A DNA stretch of 64,000 nt, from assembly GCA_019022495.1 (NCBI GenBank), contig JAFEKR010000001.1, positions 5,270,001-5,334,000 on the forward strand, given 5' to 3'. Positions 45,771 through 56,269 of this stretch are shown piece after piece. Under the pieces are notes generated by a model. That model had not been told where the DNA came from, made no database searches, and worked only from the letters and a program-made list of their open reading frames with translations. The stretch's first letter is position 1, and each line of letters starts with the position of its first letter. Both the position numbers and the translations under genes were made by a program. The stretch comes from Epichloe hybrida (Eukaryota > Ascomycota > Sordariomycetes > Hypocreales > Clavicipitaceae).

Positions 45771-48567
45771 CTATGATGATAGCGCCAGACATGCATCGAC
45801 TGCCAATCCCACCCTGATAAAAGAGGCACTTTTAGCACTCGGACATAACGCTGGACGAACAGGGGAACATGTATCATCAGTTGGGAAATGGGTTCAACAT
45901 ACCGTCCTTGCTTCTGATAAACAACGTCGCTAATGATGTCTCTGTCGAGGTCTGGAAACATGCCTGCCAGTGTTTCCACCACGTTGGCGTGCTCGGCTCG
46001 ATGCAATCTTTGGGCTTCTGCTGTCTCGGCGCTCGCTTGCCTAGCTGCGGCCTCTTCCGCTGGCAGGGCATGCCTTGCAAGTGCCTCTTGCTGCTGCTGC
46101 TGCTGCTGCTGCTGAGGCGTCAGGTGGGAAGAAGGAGACACATCTCGATGATTGGGCTGTGGTGACCGTCGGTCTGGCAATCCTGGTGATCGGGGCGCCA
46201 CCCCTGGACCAGACGTTGGCGACTTCGTCTCGTCTGAAAAGATTCGCCCAATCGTGCTAAGTGGTTTTTGAATGGTTCTCAACAACCCGCTGATGGCTGC
46301 GCCGTCTTGCGCCTCACCGTCATATGATGATGTTGATCGCCGAGGTGTCGAGCCCCCGGCGGCGTCCATGAAAGGGCGACGACTCGATCCTCCAGCGGGT
46401 AGTCCGGTCTTTTCATTGAAAGTACTTTGCTGTAGGACAGGTGACATGGCTTGGTGCTTCTCGGCGATTGCTGACACGGCTGCTTCAACATTGTTCTCGA
46501 ATTCGTCATCGGATATTGTCAGGGATGAGCGATCCATATTCTCAATGAACTGAATGGCTCCCATCTGCACAGGAACATGGCCGAAATTAGTACGTGAGAG
46601 TCAAAAGCGCTTGAGTTACGAATTTTGTTTTTGGGGCACAAACCAGAGATGAGAGATAATACCCAGCTTCGCCACCGAGCTTTTCCTGATTTCTGAATCG
46701 CAGGATGTATTGCACGTTGGAAACAAGATGCTCAGGGTTGCACTGCAACACAACGTAAATGAGCAGCGGCATGAACGAGTCGGCAGATGAATCAGACTTG
46801 TTATGCTTCAACAACCCTGGCTTCAGTCAGTTACACTTTTAGGCAAGGCCTATGAGGTGGGAGTGCAAAGATGGCTCACCAAATATGACTTTGGAGCAAT
46901 TCAGGGCGCAGATGATCTTGTCACGGGGCGCCCTATAGGACTTGATCTTGAGGAGCTCTGCCAAAACCATGATGAGCTTTCATTTTCAGATGCACCAAGT
47001 CCAGAATAGAAGCAAACATACCTTGCTGGGCAAGCTTGAGAAACCTGCGGCCGCTATCGCCGACGGCTGGAATATCAAGATGCTCCAACCTGACCCACCC
47101 GTAAATGTTGATTTTCTGTGTCAAAATCTCATCCCGTTCAATGTCCTCTTGGTGCTGCCCTCGACGGCCTGGTCCGAGGGATACATCGCTGCCCCTCCTT
47201 TTGGATTTGGCTCCCGGAATGGGCTTTGGAGGTGCGATGGCCGGCGAGAACGTCTGTGCATATAACCTATTCATGACTAATTTCTCCATTCCCTCGCGAG
47301 CGTTGTCGAACTCGGCATCTGAAACGCCCCTCCAAACATCACACACCATCATTTTGTTGGCAATAAATGCCAAGAAGTCGCTGATAATCTTGACCTGCTC
47401 GTGAACCATCCACTGCTTCTTCCCAAATTCGGACAGGAAGGACTTGAGATATTTCGCCACCGGGTCCGCCTTCTTGTTCCGCAGTTGCTCCAGGAACCTA
47501 TGAAAATCAAAGGGAAGGTCGGATTCGGGCTCGGGCTCGGGCGGAGGCGGCCGATGCATAGATAGCGGAGGAGAGGTAGGCGATGTCATGATACTAGAAG
47601 GACGCCTGTCTTCTCTTGTTCTAGGAGGAGTTCCAAAAGCGCCATCTTTGGGCGGTACGGGAGGCCCTCGATCGTCCACGGCTTTCTCTGTGGACCGCTC
47701 GCCCACGGGAGACGAAGTGGATATCTGCAGAGAACTGAAATCCTGTAGTTGGCTGGATATCGACTGCGAAAGAGGAGGCTCTAGACTGGATTTGCGGGGT
47801 GGATGTTGGGAGGAGGCGCCAAAGATGGGGGAAGTGAGCTCCAACCGGGGGCTCATGACTTCTTCAAGACCGGGACCACCTCCCTCCTCGCTAAATTGTT
47901 CCATGATGCTTTGTATCTCGGATCTTGAGCCGCCATCTTGCTCATCTTCACTCGTGTATCTCTTTTCTTCATCCGATCTTGAAGGCGAAGGGTCACCGGA
48001 ACGATGCGATCTTGCGGTGGCAGATGGGCTTCGCGACGGAGGTTGGGAGGTCATGGGAGTAGCAGGCGTTGGGTCAACGTACAAAGATTGCTCGGCAGTG
48101 AGATATTGGGTGGCGGAAGTAGTACTCTCTTTGTGTGACTGTTGTTTCGAAGGTTTGGTGGTCGCGACGGAAGAAGCCATGAAATCTGGAACACCAGGCT
48201 CAGCCAAGTTCAGCGGCGCAGGGACATGCTTCTCGTTGGAAGATGGCAAATGCTGATTAGCGTGCTCCTGGAGTTCTGCACTATTGCTTGCAGCTCGAGG
48301 GTCTTTTGCAGGTTCTTTTTCCTTGGTGATGGATACTTTGGCCGTCTCGATCTCCGTCTCCGTCTTCGTCTTTGTGGATATAGGAGCTGGGCTCTCTTGA
48401 GAATAACCGCCAGCTTCCTTGTCGACCCCGGGGCTTTTCGACTCGACAGTTTGAGCCGATGATTCGGCAAGATGCGCGGCGTCTACATCTTGGTTGGATG
48501 GCGAGGCCTGCTTGACGTCAGACTGGTCAGTAACCTCGTGGCCTCGAGGCTGCTCCGGCGGTGACAT
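45771..48567 (-). CDS. VPS9: Rab5-family guanine nucleotide exchange factor Vps9
   Basis: Vps9 activates the Rab5 homologue Vps21 on endosomes and is needed for vacuolar sorting. Five exons on the minus strand (48567-47022, 46957-46880, 46816-46644, 46564-45903, 45813-45771) join to 833 residues; the last exon is only 43 nt. The first 360 residues are disordered and S/P/E-rich, longer than in yeast Vps9 (451 total). The VPS9 domain spans about 370-615, with the conserved YRAPRDKIICALNCSKVIFG across exons 2-3 and the SADSFMPLLIYVVL, NPEHLVSNVQYI block in exon 3. A poly-Q (encoded about 46089-46114) precedes a C-terminal CUE ubiquitin-binding domain (MFPDLD, then the QGRVGLAVDACLAL helix restored by the final splice). 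Intron 3 uses the rare donor GTTTGT. Confidence 0.93.
46089..46114 (-). repeat. CAG repeat (poly-Q) in VPS9
   Basis: Nine consecutive glutamine codons, nearly all CAG on the coding strand, between the VPS9 and CUE domains. Confidence 0.9.
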
Positions 48568-49217
48568 GCACGGCGTGTTTTAATTGCGCTGTCTGTAACT
48601 GTGATTGTCCTCGATCGGTATGGAGGGGATGGAGGGGATGGAGGGGATGGAGAGTTGAGGATGGAGGTGATGACGCGGAGGCAGATGAGATGATGCTTCA
48701 GGCAGCAGTCAGCTCCGACGATGGCAAGCCCCTACGCAGAGCCTGGGAGGACATTCGGGGGCAGGAGAGAGGCGGAACAATGTATCCTGCAGTCTATCCT
48801 GCAGTCTTTCCCAACACCGGCATGGAACCGAGCTTTCGGGCAAAGGGGGAAAATGGTGGTTTTGGGTCAAGGAGGTCAATGGAGGTCAATGATGGAAAAG
48901 GAATGGCGGGGCCAAGCCCATGTCTGGACCAGTCAGTGCTGAGTGATGACTCCTTGGGGCGGTGTTAGGGGTCCGTTCCAGGGGCCCAGCGGCGTCTCAA
49001 CGTCTCAAAACCAACAAGTCGTCATAATTCTCATCTTCAACCTCCGACTTTACATTGTGCACCAACCTGGAGTGCCTCGGCCCTCTCGAAATCATTCCCC
49101 GCGATTCTATGCCGCTCCTCATGTCATGTCATCACGGCCAAATCATCCGGAAGAACGACGTTGTTCATTATGGACAGCCCCAGGAGGTCCGGCCGTATCC
49201 TCACCATGTCCGATTCA
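48568..49217. other. VPS9 upstream region
   Basis: About 650 bp upstream of VPS9 with a triple GGAGGGGATG repeat (about 48617-48652), a doubled CCTGCAGTCTAT near 48785-48810 and a doubled GGAGGTCAATG near 48870-48893. The left edge meets the HET relic. No gene is supported. Confidence 0.5.
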
Positions 49218-49713
49218 TTATCCCACGCTGTCCTCTGTAGGATGATTACTAGTGCCAGGGATGAGAGTGTTGGAGACTGATCCCGATCGGTTCGAGCCAC
49301 GAGTGAGATATCTGGATTGCTGCGGAACCACGTTCACATGGTTGCCGAACGCGCGGAGACTATCTGCCAGGAAGCCCCCAGAATGTTCCTGATGAGTAAT
49401 GTCAAGCGTAGATGTACTCATCATCCGTGGACCTGATAATCTCGTATTGAGTCCGTCTGAATGCCTTGGTGGCACCTTCACCGCACAGAAGCGGCAATAT
49501 ACTGCATACATAGTCCAAGCCGCGAGAGGCTGCCACCTCGCAGCTTCTCTGGATCTTGGCCCATTGTTTCTTCTGGCAGACACCATGTTCCCCTACAATA
49601 TCCTGGTATGAGACTTCCTCGCCAGCCCATGTGTGAGAGAGAATGGCATGCAGAGGTACGTCGCCGTCGGTGAAAAAATGCAATTCCAATTGGGAACAAC
49701 GTAGGAGTCTCAT
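49218..49713 (-). pseudogene. Decayed HET-domain gene
   Basis: HET-domain proteins trigger programmed cell death when genetically different fungal hyphae fuse. The frame opens at 49713 with the typical HET start MRLLRCSQLELHFF and the hallmark ILSHTWAGEEVSYQD, then KIQRSCEVAASRGLDYV. The central conserved part that should follow (tryptophan- and cysteine-rich) is missing, and the text jumps straight to the distal LLCGEGATKAF block. A loss of two bases shortly after the STDDE block, near 49405-49410, ends the frame, while the next expected segment (HQEHSGGFLADS) continues in another frame to a stop at 49218. So there is one internal deletion and one frameshift: a non-functional relic. Alternatively the missing block could be a mis-assembly. 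Family identity is clear. Confidence 0.85.
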
Positions 49714-50131
49714 GACGATCTTGTTGTCGGAGTAAATCGTTCTCGTGAGCTTTCAATTGATCTTGTAGACAGATGATGTGAATGGGGAGTTACGGCGGCC
49801 CGATTAGAGAGAGCAGGTTGGCAGGTCGACAAGCGGCATGGAGTCGCTCTGGGCCGATGTATCTAGCTGGAGCAATCCTGCCCTTCATTCTACGCTAAAC
49901 ATGCACTTCTGTCACGCGTATACTCGCGAGAGTTTGACCAGTTGAGAAGCTCTCTATTCATCGACGTGATATAGCCGACCAGCGCTGGGATTCGAGCAGC
50001 TTCTATCAACACATATCGACAGCTCTGAATACAAGTGACCCAAGGAAAAGGAAGAAAGGTAAAAACACCCTCCAAGTAAAGTCTAATTGACCTGGAAACG
50101 CCGACGCCAATGTCCTGTGACAACTGATGTT
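49714..50131. other. Short intergenic region
   Basis: About 420 bp between the HET relic and the V-ATPase subunit f gene; it holds the 3' end of the latter and whatever remained upstream of the relic. Nothing else is recognised. Confidence 0.5.
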
Positions 50132-50571
50132 TTACAAGGCGATTGCGCCTCTTCGGTTCTCTCGCACATGGAGCAATCCTTGAAGCCCGCAAAAGACAAG
50201 GAAGGCCTAGTAATGTTGTTAGAAATCGTTGATGACGAGCCTTGATGGCTTCTTTGGAGGGCATATGTATAGATCGCATACCGCGTAGACGATGACTGCT
50301 GTGAAGATGGTTCCGGCGACAACCTTGCCCTCTGCAGGGCTGGGGTCTTTGATACCACCGACGAGCTCTTCGTGACCGCTTCGGAATAGAATGGCAAGGA
50401 TGCTGAGAATAACGATTGCGAAGACGGAGATGACGGTGCTAGGATGCAAAGCTCCACGTTAGCATGGGTCGGAGGAAAGCGTTCGCGAGGGTGATGACGA
50501 CATGGGATGGGTATCTTAGATGGAGGGACATACCACGACCACGCGTGCATGGCACTGACGACGGGCTTCAT
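50132..50571 (-). CDS. V-ATPase Vo subunit f
   Basis: This small integral membrane protein belongs to the proton-translocating Vo sector of the vacuolar ATPase (yeast YPR170W-B; distant homologue of animal RNASEK). Three tiny exons on the minus strand (50571-50534, 50438-50282, 50206-50132) with introns of 95 and 75 nt give 89 residues, close to the yeast protein (85). The N-terminus MKPVVSAMHAWSC parallels the yeast MRPVVS...AWCC start. Two hydrophobic helices (about residues 14-32 and 51-72) flank a short loop with HEELVGGIKDP, and the second helix ends VFCGLQGLL as in yeast. Both junctions lie in conserved sequence and are supported by frame. Yeast comparison is from memory, but the pattern is distinctive. 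The gene is easily missed by automatic annotation. Confidence 0.85.
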
Positions 50572-52036
50572 ATTGAACAGATGGTGGCGCGAACCTGCGA
50601 TATCGTACAGATGGAGCAAACAAGGAACGGACCGTGGTGTTGATAAGAGCAGTACGGATCCGTACTATTACGCACTTTACGCCACGGAAAGGTTTCTTGC
50701 CTGAGTAATGAGGCTGGTACTTGAGCCACATGTGTCTCTACATTACGGAGTAATGCCACCAGCCACACAGCCCTGGTGCATGTCAGTTGCTGTGCCACAG
50801 ACTACAGTCGTCTTCTAGCAGACTTGTGAGGCAACAGTGAATTTTTGTTGAAAAAAAAATTGCCACAGATAGCATTCTTGCATAATCTTCAGTGCCACAT
50901 ACAATTGAATTTGGCTCCGGCGAAAATGCGAGCACTGTACTATGAAGGCGAGAAGCACGATGGACTTGGCTGTGTGAGACAAATGATGAATCCATTGGCC
51001 ATCCGGCTGACTTGGCAGACGCACAGAAAAGGAAAGTCCTCGGAACGAAAAGAGAAGATTCTTTCTGCACAGACTCTGAGTGCTACAAGCTGCTGAAGAG
51101 AGGGGGACGCTCTTTCGTTTTATTTCTCGACTACTTAACAAACGCTCAGATACACGGCCCAACGCATCCGTGCAGATTCTGAAACACCACCCAACATTCA
51201 AGATGGACGGAAGAACGGCAGTCACGGAGGCAGCCATCAACAAGAAGCGTCTCACCTAGCAATAACTTGACCCCCAATGCCTGCCGATTAGCCGCCATGA
51301 GCCACAGAAGCGGGTCGTACAGCAGCAAATGATTTGTTCAAAGACGGCCGGTGATGCTGCGAACTCAGGCTCCGCAAGACGCCGGATCTGCTGTAGCCGT
51401 CTCCAAACACACAAGGCCCCTGGACTTCTTGTGCTGTTTTGGAAATATACTAGTTGCTGTACAGAATCGTCCCTCTATCGTCTCTTGGCGCAAGATGACT
51501 GGCTCATTGGGAGCCAAGGAGCTGTTCCTCAAGTCGACTTTCTGTTGGCCTCTTCTCCAGCCCTGAGCGAGTAGTAGATGAGGGCTGTGCGCGATCAAGT
51601 GTCATCAAGTGTAATCCTCTGCCCCAGCTCATCTTATATAACTGGACTGGAACGCCTTACTTCCTTAGTTTTTCTGCTTTTCTGCTTTTGTACTTTTGTC
51701 ATCTCTGTCCCGTTCAGTCATCTTCTAGAAAAGCGATCTTCTCTCTTCTGTGTCGTTGCGACTAATTTTCCAAAAGGGTACTATCTTAATAATCCCCTGT
51801 ACACGTTCTACCGCCTCATATAATCTCGAATCAGCCGCAACACACAAGTTCTCAACTGAAACAAGTCAACTCTTTTAATTTTTCCCGAGTCTGAGTACTT
51901 TTGGAAGGCTGCGTGGCGGTTCCCGGCTGATGAGCGAAAGTGATAACTCGGATCGACAAATCATCGTCACCCCGCGCATTCGCCAAGGAAGAAGAAAAAA
52001 AAAAGGCTGGATACACGAAACCTTCATATTTTTTCC
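50572..52036. promoter_or_regulatory. Divergent region, V-ATPase f and SOD
   Basis: About 1.5 kb between two divergent start codons. A weak minus-strand frame at 50815-51255 has a hydrophobic stretch, but starts without ATG and resembles no family. From about 51630 the plus strand becomes T- and C-rich, consistent with the SOD leader. Confidence 0.45.
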
Positions 52037-52963
52037 ATGATGCGCACATCAGCAGCGCTGTTAGCCGTCCTGGTGGCAGTTGATACATCCTACGCCGCGG
52101 AGAATGCTCCCGTCGTCATAAACAACCCCATTGATGTCATCTACACAGCTACTCTCCCCGAAGAACCCTTTTTCCAGGCGCCAGGGCTCAGCGGGAATGT
52201 CAAAGGGTTCATTTCTGCCTCCGCACCCCCGGATGGAGTTGGAGTGCGCTTTACTGTCAGATTTGAGAACCTACCGAAGACGGGTGGCCCATTCCGTAGG
52301 TAACAGGACGAAAACAGCCCTTTCTCTCGACTGGGACGTCAATACATATCACAGCGAGCTAACCTGATCGCAGCTTACCACTTACACGTGAACAAAGCAG
52401 CCGGCGGTGACTGCGCTTCAGCGGGCGCTCATCTGGACCCTACCAACCGCGGCGAGCAGCCACCATGCGACGCTGGCAACGAACCAAGTTGCCAAGTGGG
52501 CGATCTGGCGGGAAAATTCGGCAGAATAAACAGCGACCCGTTTACTGCTGAGTATGTTGACAAATTCGTGTCATTGAAGGAGGGCGACCCGGCCTTCTTT
52601 GGAAATCGGTCTTTCGTCATTCACCTCGCCAACACCACGCGCATCACTTGCGCCGATTTCGTCAAGGACGGGTCGCTGCTACCTGTCACCACCGGAAGCC
52701 CCACGACTGCCACTGCCGTTACATCGACCTCGTCTAGTCTTCCGTCAGATGGCCGCGGCGACGACGACGACTGCACATCTGGCCATGGCAACAATTCCAC
52801 CTGTGTTTCTCGAACTGGAGAAGGCTTTCCAACTCCGAGCGGCCCCTTGGGCAACAACTCATTTCCCTGGCCGACGACTGTCGTGGCTGCCGCCGGTACT
52901 GTGATTCCCGGATCGCTGGCGGGCTGGGTATGCATGACTGCGTTGATTCTTGGCGTCTTGTGA
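52037..52963 (+). CDS. GPI-anchored Cu-only superoxide dismutase
   Basis: Extracellular SOD5-type enzymes of fungi convert superoxide to peroxide at the cell surface. Two exons (52037-52295 and 52374-52963; 78-nt intron with donor GTAGGT) give 282 residues. A signal peptide covers about 1-20. The copper ligands H89, H91, H106 and H170 are present (YHLH, GAHLDP, VIHLAN), and C100 with C179 can form the conserved disulfide. The histidines that bind zinc in ordinary Cu/Zn SOD are absent: the zinc loop between 106 and 137 has no histidine and instead contains C118 and C126. This is the copper-only pattern of Candida SOD4/5/6. A T/S-rich linker and hydrophobic C-terminus (from about 262) indicate a GPI anchor. 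Typical role: defence against oxidative burst, or wall redox signalling. Confidence 0.88.
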
Positions 52964-53601
52964 TGAATTAGGCGATGCATGATACTTTTTCGAAAATCTT
53001 TATCCTGTGGACTCGTAATGTTTAACGAGAAGATTAGTCTAGTCAATAATTAGGGGGGTGGGTGGGCGCACGCCAAACCGGCAAGCCCATGTGCAGGAGG
53101 CAAGAAGCACACCGGATGTGCAAGCGCATGCGACACATTCGCGAAGTCTTTGCAACAGTCATTAATGGTAATGCTTTCCCCGTCTCATTGTCCTTGCAGC
53201 AGTCTTGTTGACTCATGCAGTCGATGAAGGAGATGAAGGAAGGCGGTGGGCAAGCTGCGGACAGCATCGCGCCGTACATCAAGAATCTTGCTTTCCGTAC
53301 TTCCTACACTGCACGTGATCCATAGTATGGCTAGAGCATCTTGGGACCTACCTTCTCGACAAACGCGTAATTATTAATTCTCACTCGAAATACAACAAAA
53401 GACCTTACTTTTTTGTGACTCTTGGTTCTTAGTGCCCGTGGAAGCGGAATCGTCATTTTTCTATTCATCATTACCGAGACACTATTCATATTTTCATCGT
53501 CCCGCAACCCCCCCCATGTCGCAAGCCACATAACAAAAGCGCTCACTCGCCACACTTTGATCCATCACGAGAAAATCGGCTTGGGATGATATATCTGAAA
53601 G
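52964..53601. other. Intergenic region, SOD to 53.6-kb gene
   Basis: About 640 bp holding the SOD 3' end and the promoter and leader of the next gene. A C7 run at 53509-53515 lies 86 bp before that gene's start, on its coding strand. No gene or RNA recognised. Confidence 0.5.
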
Positions 53602-55738
53602 ATGGCCAAGGAAGAAGAAGATCGACCTCAGAAGACCAAGACGGCCAACAATGAGAACTTGAACGTGACCGACAGCGAACAGCCTGCGTCCCCCGGGCCA
53701 TCAACCTCAAAACCCACCAAATCCAAGAAAAATGTCTTCTCACCGGCCGCCTGCAACGCACTGGTCATTGCTCGTAACAAGTACGTCGACACTGGGAGAT
53801 GGGGTCCCTCTGCACGCTCATGTTACCAGACTCACCCGGGGTTGAATATATCGTGATGCTAACGTGCTCTTTCTTTCTTTTTTTTTTCTGGCCCCCAGAC
53901 ATTGGCGCTTCATATCATCGTTTCACGGAGCATGGCTGCAGTTGCCGGTTGAAATCATAGAGATTGTGGCCAACCTGAACTATACCACGCCACGCCCACG
54001 GCCCATGGACCCAGCAGTCGTCTTTGATGTCCTCAAGGTTCGCAAAAGCGTAGACGAGGCCACTGCGTTTGCCGTCGGCGCTGCCAACGACGTGGCGTCT
54101 TCGACGCTCCTCAACGTGAATAGCGGAGTTCCTCACCTGAATTCTCTCGGTCACGGGGCAAAGCTGAGTAAGGAAAGAAAGCAGCGCATGCGCGAGCTGG
54201 CATGCCAGAAACTCGCTCGTGCGTATCGACTAGACGAAATTGCATGCAGTGTGGTCACAATGCAAGGCACCTCTGCCCTGGAAACCGTCGGGGCTCTGGT
54301 CCTGCAGCGCAAACAGGACAACCTCGACGCCAAATACTGTCACTTCTTCTTTGAGAAAATCCCCTCACGCCAGCTGGTGACTAGTACGAGCTTGGAACCA
54401 CTGGAGGAAATCATCGCCTCGGGCCACGGCCAGGCGGAAGCACTCCGGACCAGAGCCACGGTGAAAATCTTCCAGGAGGACTTTGATGGCGCCATCAGGG
54501 ATCTCACCGAGGGTCTCAGGCTGGCTCGGTACCGCAAGCTGCCTCACTCTCCCCCAGCCCCCAACGTTAGATTCAGGAACCCCAATACCGTGCTGTCCGA
54601 AGACGAGCAACCCACCGGCCTAGTAGAGCAGCTTCTGTTCCAACGAGCCACAGCCTACCTCGCCCAGGCATGTCGATTCGTCGACCGCAGTTTCCCCCCT
54701 GCCGATACGGAAGATGGCGAGGAAATGTCCAACGCAAGACATGAATTCCGGAAGCACGTCAAACTGCTAGCGAGGCTGGCACTCAAGGACTACATGTCCT
54801 TTCTCTCACACTTTGACTATTCGCCGAACCTGCCAACACTGTTCATGATAGAGTTCCACAGGGACATCGCAGTCGCCGCCAAACAGGCCAAGACGACAGG
54901 CAGCTACAACACCCTCAGCCACGGGCACACCGTTTACAATGTCACGGAACTCTTCGCCGCGATGCCTCCGCCCAACCTTCCAGAGTACCCTCCCGAAGCC
55001 GCAGCCTCCAACGACACCCGACCAGCCGGCGCCAAGACAACCGCGGCGACAATGGAACTGGTCACGTACCATCCTCTCCTGACGGAAGCTCTCCACGCCA
55101 CGCTCCTCTGCCACTGCCTCGTGCAAACATCCGTCAAGGAACTCCAACGCCACGCCAACATGGTGGCACGTCTCGTGCGCCTATGTAATGGAGACCCCAT
55201 CTTCCGCGAGACCAGATCGTCTGCCCGCACAGACTGGACGGAAACGCTCCGCCGCACAGACAACTGGATACACCTCAGCGACACCTGGGAAGCCCTGTGC
55301 GCGGCCGAGTCCCCTTTCGACCAGCAACAACAGCCCGACCACTTCTCCGCCGCTGCCGCCTCCCTCCTACACGGTGACAAATCGTCCTCGTCATCAGCCG
55401 CCGGGGGTAAACCCCAGCCGACGGGGACACCGTTGAAGCCGAATCATGTTCATCCCTTTGGAGGACCCGTCCCGTCCGGCACGCCAGAATCCAAAACCAT
55501 GCACGATCCTCATGCACCAGGCAGTCGTGTCCCTGACGAGCACAAAGATTATCCCTACATTACGGAACGAGCCTTTGCTACTTCTCGCTGGGTTCGCGAC
55601 GCACCCATCGTGACTGGCATTTCGAAGCGCAGAAGAAGGACAAGGAGAGCTGGCGCCAAGGATGAGGGCGTAGTTGATGAGGGCTTAGTTGCTGCTATGG
55701 ACAACCTGACGCTAAGCGAGGCTGTAGAAGAGGAATAA
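53602..55738 (+). CDS. Uncharacterised 672-residue protein
   Basis: Two exons (53602-53780 and 53899-55738; 118-nt intron with a polypyrimidine tract and CCCAG acceptor) encode 672 residues. I do not recognise a named domain. The junction yields ARNKHWRFISSFHGAW. The first 45 residues are polar and lysine-rich. Residues 65-420 are helical with a TPR-like feel: a segment around 255-290 (LRTRATVKIFQEDFDGAIRD) has the periodic A/G and aromatic spacing of a tetratricopeptide repeat. The region 530-580 is disordered, and the C-terminus has the basic KRRRRTRR, then an acidic end. I have a vague memory of orthologues carrying uninformative annotations in other ascomycetes. Strong third-position G/C supports coding. 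Likely soluble; function unknown. Confidence 0.8.
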
Positions 55739-56269
55739 AACACGTTGGCTACTTGGGCATAATAGCGCATGGCTTCATTTGTATTACACCATGGACTTTT
55801 CAGCGCGAATTCATTCATCCTTAGACTTCGTCATCTCTAGTCCACTGAGCTCAATACTATTAGTCACAACGGGACTCACTTCATTCTGGAGTGCGACCAA
55901 TCAGTTGATATCCCACACATGAAGAGGCGTTTTTTTGCGGGCGGGACAAGTCTTTGTGTGAATGACCATCTTGGCAAGTCAATTGCATTATATATGGAAC
56001 ATGCGCATCAGATTTCCATGATGTCTATCATTCGGGGGGTATATGCATAAAGTCCCTTGCAGCCTCGTTCACGCCAACGCCACCTTGCCCCGAGGCGTCC
56101 GTCGCAGGGAAATCACGGGGCAGGGCCATTGGGAAAGTAGAAGAAATCGATAAGTAAGAAAAAGTGTCCAGGGGACGAGGAATTAAGGACCAAGTTCAAG
56201 CCGGCAGGGACACGGTTGCAAGACGCGGAATCCCTCGCCTCGACGGGTCAAGGAGCCAACTGGGGCTTT
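55739..56269. other. Convergent 3' intergenic region
   Basis: About 530 bp between the stop codons of the 53.6-kb gene and the leftward Zn2Cys6 gene. No gene, repeat or RNA recognised. Confidence 0.5.

Noticed and set aside
49265..49300. Possible tRNA T-arm (GGTTCGAGCC)
   Set aside because: No matching A-box, acceptor stem or anticodon arm around it; it lies inside the HET relic. No tRNA or rRNA was found elsewhere.
50815..51255. 146-codon minus-strand frame with a hydrophobic stretch
   Set aside because: It begins without ATG, has no family resemblance and lies in a region expected to be promoter.
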